Shown piece after piece: positions 8,568 through 18,005 of a stretch of DNA of 64,000 nt. Under the pieces are notes generated by a model. It ran no database searches and was not told the DNA's origin. It saw only the letters and a program-made list of their open reading frames with translations. Position numbers and translations under genes: made by a program. Position 1 is the first letter of the stretch. Each line of letters starts with the position of its first letter. Source of the DNA: Shewanella cutis (GTDB lineage Bacteria > Pseudomonadota > Gammaproteobacteria > Enterobacterales > Shewanellaceae); the NCBI RefSeq assembly GCF_022410515.1, contig NZ_JACSDI010000007.1, positions 1 through 64,000 of the forward strand, in the 5' to 3' direction.

Positions 8568-11546
8568 ATGTCATATCAGGTGTTAGCCAGAAAATGGCGC
8601 CCTGCCACATTCGAACAGATGGTCGGCCAAAGCCATGTGTTACACGCGCTCACTAATGCGTTAACGCAGCAACGTTTACACCACGCTTATCTTTTTACAG
8701 GTACACGCGGGGTGGGTAAGACCAGCTTGGCAAGACTCTTTGCTAAAGGCTTAAACTGTGAAACTGGTGTAACGGCTTCCCCCTGCGGCGTCTGTGGCAG
8801 CTGTGTCGAAATCGCCCAAGGTCGTTTTGTTGACTTAATTGAAGTCGATGCGGCATCCCGCACTAAGGTCGATGACACCCGTGAACTCTTAGATAATGTG
8901 CAATATCGTCCGACCCGAGGCCGTTTTAAGGTTTATCTAATCGATGAAGTGCATATGCTGTCCCGTAGCAGTTTTAATGCGCTGCTTAAAACCCTTGAAG
9001 AACCGCCCGAGCATGTGAAGTTTTTGCTGGCGACGACCGATCCGCAAAAGCTGCCGGTGACTGTGTTATCCCGCTGTCTGCAATTTAATTTAAAGAGCTT
9101 AACCCAGCAGGAAATTGGCACTCAGCTACAGCATATTTTAACCCAAGAGCAATTGCCCTTTGAGCACGAAGCCTTAACCCTGCTTGCTAAAGCGGCGAAT
9201 GGCAGTATGCGTGATGCCTTAAGTTTGACCGATCAAGCGATTGCTTTTGGTGGCGGCACTGTGATGCTCAATCAAGTGCAATCCATGCTCGGTAGTATTG
9301 ATGAGCAGCATGTGCTGGGCTTACTCAAAGCCTTAACTGACGCTGATATTGGCGCGTTGATGCAAAGCTGTGCTCAGGTGCTGGCCTATGGCGCAGATGC
9401 CCAAGAAGTGCTGCGCAGTTTACTGGAATTACTGCATCAAATTACCCTGACACAATTTGCGCCCGCGGCGGCGCAGCAATCTCTGTATAGTGCGCAAATT
9501 CAAGCGTTTGCAGAGCAGTTAGCGCCTGAACAAGTGCAACTGTATTACCAAATTTTACTCACGGGCCGCAAAGACTTACCCCATGCACCTGATCCTAAGT
9601 CAGGGCTTGAAATGGCATTACTGCGTGCTGTTGCTTTTGTCCCCGAAAAAAGCGTTAAGCGCTGGCAAGTGGATGACGCGGTTAAGGTGGATTTGTCTGC
9701 CCAACCTGCTTTAACCCCACAAGCTACAATACCGCCAGAGGTTCCAGCGGAGAGACAACAGGCCGTAAATGCGCCTGTGGCTGAAAAAAAAACGCTGTTA
9801 GCAACCTTCGCTGATCCAGAGGCACTGCTGCAATCAGATACAATGCCTGAAACTGCGTTAGAGGATGATGAGCCTGAACTTAATGCGGCTCTGATTGCCG
9901 AGCAGCAAGTGATCTTAAGCCAAGCGCAAAGCCAAGGTTTTGGCGCAGGTGCTGAGTCGGTAGTAAGTTCAAATACGGCGCTTAATCAAGATGTTAATGC
10001 ATCAGATCCTACAGATCCAGATACAGGATTGGTCAAGCAGACTGCTACTGAAGATGTATTAGATGCTCAAAATACGGCAGGGGATTTAGCGCCAGAGCCT
10101 TGTGTAGCAGATGCCTACGGGCAGTATGACTATGCTCAATCTAACGATGCTCAATCCAATTATGCACAAGTCAATCATGCTCAAAGCTATGATACATCGA
10201 TGCCACTTGATGCTTATCAGGATGATTACGCGCATTTTATGTCTGAGGATGCAGCTGAGCATGCAGTAGAGCAATTTAGCGCGAGTGAAGGCAATCTGTT
10301 TAGCAATGGCAGCGCCCAACATAGTGCGTCAAACCAGACAGGACAAGCATTTGCCGTCGATAATCCCCCAGCCCCAAAAGTCACGCTTTCCCTTGAGGAT
10401 GACGATATTTTATCGGCGGTATTAGCAGCGCGGGAATCATTACTGTCGGATCTCGATGCGTTAAGCACGAAGGATGGTGATGGAAAAAAGTTATCTCCTG
10501 ACGTTAAGGCAAAAACGCCGACACCGAATGCTCACTCTAGGCCAGCAACAAGCGCCAATGTGAGTCCTCGTCCTGCGCAAAATGCCGTAACTTCACAATT
10601 TGAAAGTGATTTCGAACTGCCCTTTGACGATGATTTTGAGGCTGAGATTTATACCAAGCCTGAGTTGAGCACTAAAGCGACCAATGCGCCGCTTGCACCA
10701 CTTAGTACTCGGCCCATAAACCACTCGACTATTGTTCCATCTACTCAGCAAAGTGCAGCAGCGCAGCATCCGCCGCTTGATCCCAATGATCGTCCGCCAT
10801 GGGAAGAGGCCCCCGCTGCCCAAAGTGAGGCGATTAACACCGAATTACATACCGCATCGCATAAAGCGAGTGAACAAAGCCATGAGCGCCAAGAAAGCGT
10901 TACTGCACCTTCTTTGGTAGTGGAGCCCGTTCAGGTTGCACCTGCGCTGACTTTGCCTACAAATACTCAAGCGGCTCAAATCGAGCAAGCGGCAGGGCAG
11001 AGCCATCAGTTGAATCACCCTGATGAAGTACCTGCAACGCCGCCGCGCGATCCCGTAGTGCAGCCTGCGCCTGCAAGTGACTTAACGGTCGCGCAATCTA
11101 TCACGGGTCATCCCTTGGATTTACATTGGTACAAGTTAATGGCGAGCCTTGATATTGGCGGCCGTGTGCGCCAATTAGCGGTGAACTCGATTTGTCAGGT
11201 GCAGGGCAATCCCTTGCTATTACTGTTAAAACCGGATCAAAAACACTTGCAGGCACCGGTGGCCATTGAGCAATTAGAGCAAGCCTTAACCACAGCCCTT
11301 GGCGCTCCAAGGCAGGTTGAAGTGGTCATCGGAACCGATCCTACCCGGGAAACGCCCTTAGAACTGCGTAAGCGTTTTCACCAAGAGTTGCTGCAGCAGG
11401 CGCGGCAATCGCTGATAATGGATGATAATGTGCAATGGCTTATCAACCGCTTTGGGGCTGAGCTTGAAAATGATAGCTTGCTCTATCCACCAGAGCTGTT
11501 AAACCAACGCAGTGGGCTTATCCCTGCGTTACCTGAGCCTGAGTGA
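8568..11546 (+). CDS. dnaX: DNA polymerase III subunits tau and gamma
   Basis: A 992-residue clamp-loader subunit. The start at 8568 gives the canonical MSYQVLARKWRP and has GGGGAG upstream; the frame itself is open from 8499. Walker A is GTRGVGKTS (residues 45-53), a four-cysteine zinc module follows at about 64-79, and Walker B is LIDEVHML near 125. Domain III ends near residue 370. The C-terminal tau domain that binds the polymerase alpha subunit is at about 845-992. The linker between them (residues 380-840) is very long, acidic and Gln/Ala-rich, which explains the length against 643 residues in E. coli. It includes degenerate YAQSN repeats at about 520-540. A 9-A run at codons 406-409 may produce gamma (see separate entry). 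Confidence 0.95.
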   Translation: MSYQVLARKWRPATFEQMVGQSHVLHALTNALTQQRLHHAYLFTGTRGVGKTSLARLFAKGLNCETGVTASPCGVCGSCVEIAQGRFVDLIEVDAASRTKVDDTRELLDNVQYRPTRGRFKVYLIDEVHMLSRSSFNALLKTLEEPPEHVKFLLATTDPQKLPVTVLSRCLQFNLKSLTQQEIGTQLQHILTQEQLPFEHEALTLLAKAANGSMRDALSLTDQAIAFGGGTVMLNQVQSMLGSIDEQHVLGLLKALTDADIGALMQSCAQVLAYGADAQEVLRSLLELLHQITLTQFAPAAAQQSLYSAQIQAFAEQLAPEQVQLYYQILLTGRKDLPHAPDPKSGLEMALLRAVAFVPEKSVKRWQVDDAVKVDLSAQPALTPQATIPPEVPAERQQAVNAPVAEKKTLLATFADPEALLQSDTMPETALEDDEPELNAALIAEQQVILSQAQSQGFGAGAESVVSSNTALNQDVNASDPTDPDTGLVKQTATEDVLDAQNTAGDLAPEPCVADAYGQYDYAQSNDAQSNYAQVNHAQSYDTSMPLDAYQDDYAHFMSEDAAEHAVEQFSASEGNLFSNGSAQHSASNQTGQAFAVDNPPAPKVTLSLEDDDILSAVLAARESLLSDLDALSTKDGDGKKLSPDVKAKTPTPNAHSRPATSANVSPRPAQNAVTSQFESDFELPFDDDFEAEIYTKPELSTKATNAPLAPLSTRPINHSTIVPSTQQSAAAQHPPLDPNDRPPWEEAPAAQSEAINTELHTASHKASEQSHERQESVTAPSLVVEPVQVAPALTLPTNTQAAQIEQAAGQSHQLNHPDEVPATPPRDPVVQPAPASDLTVAQSITGHPLDLHWYKLMASLDIGGRVRQLAVNSICQVQGNPLLLLLKPDQKHLQAPVAIEQLEQALTTALGAPRQVEVVIGTDPTRETPLELRKRFHQELLQQARQSLIMDDNVQWLINRFGAELENDSLLYPPELLNQRSGLIPALPEPE
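9784..9792 (+). other. Nine-A slippery run in dnaX, candidate gamma-producing slippage site
   Basis: The zero frame reads GAA AAA AAA ACG. Slipping to the -1 frame adds seven residues (NAVSNLR) and stops at TGA 9812-9814, giving about 415 residues, close to the 431 of E. coli gamma. The +1 frame stops after two codons (TAG at 9799-9801). Thermus dnaX uses a similar homopolymeric A run. No clear stimulatory stem-loop was seen. Confidence 0.6.
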
Positions 11547-11600
11547 CTAAATCAAGAGTAACTAAATCCCGAGTCACTCAAGCTAGAGTCACTTAAGCCA
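11541..11600 (+). repeat. 15-bp tandem repeat spanning the dnaX stop codon
   Basis: Four degenerate 15-bp units (GAGTNACTNAANNNN) start at 11541, 11556, 11571 and 11586, and a fifth, more diverged one at 11601. They are in phase with the dnaX frame. Units 1 and 2 carry stop codons (TGA, TAA) where units 3 and 4 have TCA. Confidence 0.75.
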
Positions 11601-11774
11601 GAGAGACCTTAGTACACCGCATTCATGCAAAGAGTGACTGAGTTTGACTAAAACTCGCAATCAAGATCATAAGTTTATCGATGGGATCACGGCATAGATT
11701 GCCAATCCCATTTATTTCAGTAAGATTAGCCAGCTTAAAAGCTTGCGACTAACCCTAATAGAAGAGAAATGACT

Positions 11775-12104
11775 ATGTTTGGAAAAGGCGGTATGGGCAA
11801 TCTGATGAAACAAGCCCAGATGATGCAAGAAAGAATGGCAAAAATGCAGGAAGAAATTGCCCGCATGGAAATGGTCGGTGAGTCAGGTGCGGGTTTGGTC
11901 AAAGTGACCATGACAGGCGCGCATACAGTGCGTAAAGTCGAAATCGACCCAAGCTTAATGGAAGACGACAAAGAGATGCTGGAAGATTTGATTGCCGCGG
12001 CTTGCAACGATGCCGCGCGTCGTATCGAAGAAAATCAGAAAGCTAAAATGGCCGAAGTGACTGGCGGTATGCAATTACCACCAGGCATGAAAATGCCATT
12101 TTAA
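11775..12104 (+). CDS. ybaB: YbaB/EbfC family nucleoid-associated protein
   Basis: A 109-residue DNA-binding protein. It begins [18 protein letters not shown], the standard family start, has an N-terminal helix rich in Met and Lys, a central beta hairpin ([18 protein letters not shown]) and the C-terminal PPGMKMPF. Two ATGs are in frame at 11769 and 11775. The second gives proper spacing from AGAAGAG and the E. coli length of 109. It lies 12 bp before recR, the usual dnaX-ybaB-recR order. Confidence 0.94.
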   Translation: MFGKGGMGNLMKQAQMMQERMAKMQEEIARMEMVGESGAGLVKVTMTGAHTVRKVEIDPSLMEDDKEMLEDLIAAACNDAARRIEENQKAKMAEVTGGMQLPPGMKMPF

Positions 12105-12116
12105 TTGAGATAGACA

Positions 12117-12716
12117 ATGAAATTTAGCCCCCTGCTTGACGAGTTAATTCAGTCCCTGCGTTGTTTACCAGGGGTTGGGCCGAAATCGGCGCAACGTATG
12201 GCGTTTCAATTACTTGAGCGTGACAGAAAAGCGGGGCTTAAATTAGCCGCAGCGCTGTCGAGTGCCATGAGTGATATCGGTCATTGTCAGTCTTGCCGAA
12301 CCTACACTGAAGAAACCCTCTGTCCAATTTGTGCTAGCCATAAGCGCGGTTCGTCTTCGACAATTTGTGTGGTCGAAACACCGGCTGATGTATTAGCCAT
12401 TGAAGCGGGTGGACATTTTTCTGGGCGCTACTTTGTGCTCCTTGGGCACTTATCACCCCTCGATGGGGTGGGGCCAGAAGAGTTAGGCTTGGCGTTATTA
12501 GAGCGTCACCTAGCCTCAGGCGATGTAGCCGAGTTGATTTTAGCAACTAATCCTACGGTTGAAGGTGAGGCTACCGCCCACTTTATCGCCGATATGGCAA
12601 GGCGCCACAAGGTGCTGATCAGCCGCATTGCCCACGGCGTGCCCGTTGGCGGTGAGCTAGAATATGTCGACAGTACGACCTTGGCGTTGTCCTTTAATGG
12701 TCGTATCCCGCTGTAG
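12117..12716 (+). CDS. recR: Recombination mediator protein RecR
   Basis: A 199-residue ring-forming protein that acts with RecO/RecF to load RecA on gaps. The N-terminal helix-hairpin-helix ([17 protein letters not shown]) is followed by a C4 zinc finger ([16 protein letters not shown], about residues 57-72) and a Toprim domain ([17 protein letters not shown] near 81). The C-terminus contains the Walker-B-like VDSTTLALS. Length and motifs are canonical. It is co-transcribed with ybaB and followed by a terminator. Confidence 0.96.
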   Translation: MKFSPLLDELIQSLRCLPGVGPKSAQRMAFQLLERDRKAGLKLAAALSSAMSDIGHCQSCRTYTEETLCPICASHKRGSSSTICVVETPADVLAIEAGGHFSGRYFVLLGHLSPLDGVGPEELGLALLERHLASGDVAELILATNPTVEGEATAHFIADMARRHKVLISRIAHGVPVGGELEYVDSTTLALSFNGRIPL

Positions 12717-12737
12717 CACTTAATTTGCCTAAACATA

Positions 12738-12769
12738 AAACCCGCCGGCCCATGCTCGCGGGTTTTTTT
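12738..12769 (+). terminator. Intrinsic terminator after recR
   Basis: An 8-bp stem (AAACCCGC/GCGGGTTT) with a 12-nt loop is followed by a T run. Confidence 0.85.
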
Positions 12770-12920
12770 ATGGTCGCATTGGGTTAGCGAATAGGCGCTA
12801 GGCTTGTCGCTATCATGTGCAGGGCTATCATTGCTTTCTTAAGACTGACATAGGAATAGTGTTATTTGGGGCTAATACTGCCTTAATTTTCGCCATTTGA
12901 TCGGTGATTTTATCTTTCCA

Positions 12921-12948
12921 CTTGAAAAGTAGATTTGTAGCCCCATTT
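12921..12948 (+). promoter_or_regulatory. Sigma-32 heat-shock promoter of htpG
   Basis: CTTGAAA at 12921-12927, a 13-nt spacer, and CCCCATTT at 12941-12948 match the RpoH consensus (CTTGAAA, 11-16 nt, CCCCATNT) at every scored base. It lies 56 bp before the htpG start. Confidence 0.88.
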
Positions 12949-13004
12949 TATAAAACACTGAGCGTTTGCTTTAACCAAATTGCGTAACAAATAAGGAAAA
13001 TTTC

Positions 13005-14918
13005 ATGTCACAACAAGAAACTCATGGTTTTCAAACTGAAGTCAAACAGCTGTTGCATTTGATGATCCACTCTTTGTATTCCAACAAAGAAATTTTCTTG
13101 CGTGAACTGGTCTCCAACGCTGCGGATGCGGCTGATAAGCTGCGTTACCTTGCGTTGACCAATGACGCATTATACGAAGGTGACGGTGAGCTACGTGTGC
13201 GCATTAGTGCAGACAAAGACAAAGGCACTGTGACCATTGAAGATAACGGCGTGGGGATGACCCGCGATGGCGTGATTGAGCATTTAGGTACTATTGCAAA
13301 ATCGGGCACCGCCGAATTCTTCAAAAACCTTTCAGGCGAAGCCTCAAAGGATTCGCAGTTAATCGGTCAGTTCGGTGTGGGCTTCTATTCGGCCTTTATC
13401 GTGGCGAAAAAAGTCACCGTTCGTACCCGCGCGGCAGGCCATAAGGCCAATGAAGCCGTATTGTGGGAATCAGAAGGTGAGGGTAGCTTCACCGTTGAAA
13501 CGATCACCAAGGCCAGCCGTGGTACTGAAATCACCCTGCACCTACGTGATGACGAAAAAGAATTTGCTGACGATTGGCGCCTGCGCTCCATCATCACTAA
13601 ATACTCAGACCATATTTCAATCCCAGTAGAAATGTGGCAGGAAGGCACCCCTGAGCGCGATGGCCCAGACGGTGAAAAAATCCCTGCAACCGAGGGTCAC
13701 TGGAAAGTCATGAACAAGGCGACAGCGCTGTGGATGCGAAATAAGTCTGAGATCACTGACGAAGAGTACCAAGAATTTTATAAGCATATTTCCCACGATT
13801 ACACTGATGCGTTGCTGTGGAGCCATAACCGGGTTGAAGGTAAACAGGAATACACTAACCTGTTGTATATCCCTTCAAAAGCGCCATGGGATCTGTGGAA
13901 CCGTGACCGTAAACATGGCCTGAAACTCTTTGTTCAGCGCGTGTTTATCATGGATGACGCCGAGCAGTTTATGCCATCTTACCTGCGCTTTGTGCAGGGT
14001 TTGATTGACTCAAACGATTTGCCGCTGAACGTGTCCCGCGAGATTTTGCAGGACAACCACATCACTAAAGCGATGCGCACTGGTATCACTAAGCGCGTGC
14101 TAGGTATGTTGGAAAAACTGGCAAAAGACGATGCGGAAAAATACCAAAAATTCTGGGCCGAATTTGGCCAAGTGTTGAAGGAAGGTCCAGCGGAAGACTT
14201 TGCAAACCGTGAGCGTATCGCAGGTTTATTGCGCTTTGCCTCGACCCACACTGGCAGTGCGGCACCGACTGTATCACTCGATGACTACATTAGCCGCATG
14301 AAGGAAGGCCAAACTAAGATTTATTATATCGTTGCTGATAGCCACGAAGCGGCCGCCAACAGTCCTCACTTAGAGCTGCTGCGTAAGAAAGGCATCGAAG
14401 TTTTATTGATGTCTGAGCGTATCGACGAATGGTTAATCAACCACTTAACTGAGTACAAAGAAAAACAATTGCACTCAGTCACCCGTGGCGAGCTGGAATT
14501 AGGTGAGCTTGAAGATGCGGCTGAGAAGGAAGCGCAGGAGAAACTCGCCGAAGAGTCAGCACCACTGATTGAGCGCATTAAAGCGGCATTAGGCGCTAGC
14601 GTGGCCGATGTGAAAGTCACTTCACGCTTAACCGATACCCCTGCCTGTGTGGTCACGGGTGAAGGTGACATGTCGACGCAAATGATCAAACTGATGCAGG
14701 CTGCCGGCCAGCCAGTGCCAGAGGTTAAGCCGACGTTTGAGGTAAACCCAGCGCATCCATTAGTGTCGCGCCTGAATGATCTTCAAGATGAAGCCGCCTT
14801 CGCAGATTGGTCAAACTTACTGCTACAACAGGCGCAATTGTCAGAGAAGGGTAGCCTTGCGGATCCATCGGCCTTTATTAAGCTGATGAACCAAATGTTA
14901 TTGGCGAGCCTGAAGTAA
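13005..14918 (+). CDS. htpG: Molecular chaperone HtpG (Hsp90)
   Basis: A 637-residue ATP-dependent chaperone. The GHKL ATPase domain shows [10 protein letters not shown] (residues 38-47), DNGVGM (80-85) and [11 protein letters not shown] near 121. The middle domain has the conserved [10 protein letters not shown] and [11 protein letters not shown]. The C-terminal dimerisation domain is complete. A heat-shock promoter lies upstream and AAGGAAAA precedes the ATG. A strong terminator follows, so the gene is a single transcription unit. Confidence 0.97.
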   Translation: MSQQETHGFQTEVKQLLHLMIHSLYSNKEIFLRELVSNAADAADKLRYLALTNDALYEGDGELRVRISADKDKGTVTIEDNGVGMTRDGVIEHLGTIAKSGTAEFFKNLSGEASKDSQLIGQFGVGFYSAFIVAKKVTVRTRAAGHKANEAVLWESEGEGSFTVETITKASRGTEITLHLRDDEKEFADDWRLRSIITKYSDHISIPVEMWQEGTPERDGPDGEKIPATEGHWKVMNKATALWMRNKSEITDEEYQEFYKHISHDYTDALLWSHNRVEGKQEYTNLLYIPSKAPWDLWNRDRKHGLKLFVQRVFIMDDAEQFMPSYLRFVQGLIDSNDLPLNVSREILQDNHITKAMRTGITKRVLGMLEKLAKDDAEKYQKFWAEFGQVLKEGPAEDFANRERIAGLLRFASTHTGSAAPTVSLDDYISRMKEGQTKIYYIVADSHEAAANSPHLELLRKKGIEVLLMSERIDEWLINHLTEYKEKQLHSVTRGELELGELEDAAEKEAQEKLAEESAPLIERIKAALGASVADVKVTSRLTDTPACVVTGEGDMSTQMIKLMQAAGQPVPEVKPTFEVNPAHPLVSRLNDLQDEAAFADWSNLLLQQAQLSEKGSLADPSAFIKLMNQMLLASLK

Positions 14919-14926
14919 GACATTCG

Positions 14927-14964
14927 GGGGCACTTGAGTTAAGACGCAAGTGCCCCGATTTACT
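14927..14964 (+). terminator. Intrinsic terminator after htpG
   Basis: A perfect 10-bp stem (GGGGCACTTG/CAAGTGCCCC) with a 10-nt loop is followed by a short T-rich tract. Confidence 0.7.
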
Positions 14965-15038
14965 TTTAGGCATCACAAGTCGCATTACCCTAGGGCATTT
15001 CCCCGTAGAGGTGCCAGTTTGGAAGTAAAGGAAATACC

Positions 15039-15902
15039 ATGGACAATATCCTCGATCTAACCAAAGACAATATTCAGCAAGTGGTTGATGCTTCGATGCA
15101 GCAACTGGTGGTGATGGTATTTTGGGCCCAGCCACAGCAGCAGAGTGTTGCCATGGTGCAAACTCTCGAGCAACTTGCCAGGCAGCATGCTGGCCGTTTT
15201 GTGCTAGCGAAAGTGAACTGTGAAGCCGAACTGGAAATCGCGAACTATTTCCGCATTCAAGCCTTACCGACCACTTTAGTGCTTGATAAGGGCCAGCCTA
15301 TCGATGGTTTTGCGGGGCTGCAAGAGGCGGCGCAGGTGAGCGCCATGCTCGAAAAGCATTTGCCGCCATTGTGGCAATTGCAACTTGAGCAAGCCAAAGC
15401 ACTGTTAGCCCTAAGCCAAGTGTCGGTGGAAGATTTAACCACCGCGGCCGTGTTACTGAAAGACGCCTATAGCACCTCTAACCATGCTGCCGAGGTGAGT
15501 TTAGTGCTCGCCGATGTGTACTTGATGCAGGGTGAGCTAGCCCAAGCGCAAGGGTTACTTGAGCAAATTGGCCTTGCCTTCCAAGACGGTTATTATCAGA
15601 GTTTAAAAGCCAAACTGACACTGGCGCTCGATGCGGCGGATACCCCTGAAATTCGCGACCTACAGCAAAAATTCGAGCAAAACCCACAGGATTTAGTGTT
15701 ATTACTCGAACTTTGTAAGGCGCTGCATTCGGCCCACCGCGATGAAGAAGCGCTCATCCATTTATACGGCGTATTATCTAAGGATTTAAGTGCTGAAAAT
15801 GGCAAAGTAAAACAAACCTTTATGGAGATTTTGACTGCGCTTGGCCAAGGTAATAGTTTGGCAAACCAATATCGCCGTAAGCTTTATACCTTGCTCTATT
15901 AA
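15039..15902 (+). CDS. cnoX: CnoX-like thioredoxin-TPR co-chaperone (YbbN)
   Basis: A 287-residue protein with an N-terminal thioredoxin fold (residues 1-110; VVMVFWAQPQQQSVAMVQ and the cis-proline turn ALPTTLVL) and C-terminal TPR-like helices (115-287). The usual CxxC is replaced by QPQQ, so it cannot be a disulfide reductase. E. coli CnoX also has a degenerate active site (SQHC) and acts as a chaperedoxin that hands clients to GroEL and DnaK. Its position next to htpG fits a proteostasis role. AAAGGAAA precedes the ATG. Confidence 0.88.
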   Translation: MDNILDLTKDNIQQVVDASMQQLVVMVFWAQPQQQSVAMVQTLEQLARQHAGRFVLAKVNCEAELEIANYFRIQALPTTLVLDKGQPIDGFAGLQEAAQVSAMLEKHLPPLWQLQLEQAKALLALSQVSVEDLTTAAVLLKDAYSTSNHAAEVSLVLADVYLMQGELAQAQGLLEQIGLAFQDGYYQSLKAKLTLALDAADTPEIRDLQQKFEQNPQDLVLLLELCKALHSAHRDEEALIHLYGVLSKDLSAENGKVKQTFMEILTALGQGNSLANQYRRKLYTLLY

Positions 15903-16009
15903 TGGTTAAAAATGCCGCAAAACTGCGATTTATTTGTGGTTTCTGAGGCTAAAGTCGAAGCTAAAAGCCTTCTCAATGGCGGCCAGATGTGCGAAGATCG
16001 CCGGCCTAA

Positions 16010-16687
<678 letters not shown>

Positions 16688-16726
16688 GCACATCGCTTAA
16701 ATTCGCGAACAAGTTCTCATATTAAG

Positions 16727-16754
16727 AAAAAGCCTGCGATTGCAGGCTTTTTTT
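16727..16754 (+). terminator. Intrinsic terminator after adk
   Basis: The stem AAAAAGCCTGC pairs with GCAGGCTTTTT across a 4-nt loop, and a T run follows. Confidence 0.88.
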
Positions 16755-16808
16755 ATTGGCAACTGAATGTTAGCCTGCCGAGGTATTAGGCTGATAAAAG
16801 GTAACACA

Positions 16809-17813
16809 TTGACTTCTCCCTCTCCTGCGTTTGGCGTGTTATTGGTCAATCTCGGCACGCCCGATGAACCCACTCCCAAAGCGGTTAAGCGATTCCTCAA
16901 GCAGTTTTTAAGTGATCCTCGGGTCGTCGATTTATCCCCTTGGTTGTGGCAACCGATTTTGCAGGGGATTATTCTGAACACCCGTCCTAAGAAGGTCGCT
17001 AAACTTTATCAAAGTGTGTGGACGGAGCAAGGTTCGCCGTTAATGGTGATAAGTGAGCAGCAGGCGCAGAAGTTAGCGACGGATTTAAGTGCCACCTTTA
17101 ATCAGACCATTCCGGTGGAACTGGGTATGAGCTATGGCAATCCTTCAATTGAGAGTGGCTTTACCAAACTCAAAGCCCAAGGCGCCGAGCGTATCGTGGT
17201 GCTGCCGCTTTATCCGCAGTATTCCTGCTCAACCGTCGCCAGTGTGTTTGATGCTGTAGCGCATTATTTGACTCGCGTGCGTGATATACCAGAGCTGCGT
17301 TTTAACAAGCAGTATTTCGACCATGAAGCTTATATTGCGGCACTGGCACATTCGGTAAAGCGCCATTGGAAAATCCATGGGCAGGCCGATAAGCTGATTT
17401 TATCTTTCCACGGGATCCCGCTGCGCTACGCGACCGAAGGCGACCCATACCCAGAGCAGTGCCGCACCACCGCCAAGTTATTAGCGCAGGCCTTAGGCTT
17501 GACCGACGGACAATGGCAAGTATGTTTCCAATCCCGCTTCGGTAAAGAAGAGTGGTTAACCCCTTATGCCGATGAGCTGCTGGCCGATTTACCCCGCCAA
17601 GGCGTGAAAAGTGTCAATGTGATTTGCCCTGCCTTTGCCACCGATTGCCTAGAAACCCTAGAAGAAATCTCGATTGGCGCAAAAGAGACGTTTCTTCATG
17701 CGGGCGGCGAAGCCTATCATTTTATTCCTTGTTTGAATGATGATGAGCTACATATAGAGCTACTCAGGTTATTAGTACAAGAACAAACCCAATCTTGGAT
17801 AAGTGCAGAATGA
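16809..17813 (+). CDS. hemH: Ferrochelatase
   Basis: A 334-residue enzyme inserting iron into protoporphyrin IX, the last step of haem synthesis. Visible motifs are GVLLVNLGTPDEPT, VELGMSYGNPSI, LPLYPQYS, the active-site FHGIPLRY and the C-terminal CPAFATDCLETLEEI. TTG at 16809 is chosen because AAAGG lies 7 nt before it. An in-frame ATG at 16767 is the alternative (348 residues) but sits right after the adk terminator without a good ribosome binding site. It follows adk as in E. coli. Confidence 0.94.
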   Translation: MTSPSPAFGVLLVNLGTPDEPTPKAVKRFLKQFLSDPRVVDLSPWLWQPILQGIILNTRPKKVAKLYQSVWTEQGSPLMVISEQQAQKLATDLSATFNQTIPVELGMSYGNPSIESGFTKLKAQGAERIVVLPLYPQYSCSTVASVFDAVAHYLTRVRDIPELRFNKQYFDHEAYIAALAHSVKRHWKIHGQADKLILSFHGIPLRYATEGDPYPEQCRTTAKLLAQALGLTDGQWQVCFQSRFGKEEWLTPYADELLADLPRQGVKSVNVICPAFATDCLETLEEISIGAKETFLHAGGEAYHFIPCLNDDELHIELLRLLVQEQTQSWISAE

Positions 17814-18005
17814 CGGTAAAAAAATCTACCGTAGAAGCCTGTACTCGACCTAGTTTCGTGCTGATTTTATGGTAGAATCTGCGCCCTTTGTGGCTCGGGA
17901 GTGGATTTTTGGTCTCTCTAGCCTAGACTCATTATTTTTAGGACACAATGAGCGCACGCTCGTTGTAATGCCCATTAGCATGGATGCCAGGAAAAGAGAG
18001 CCACT

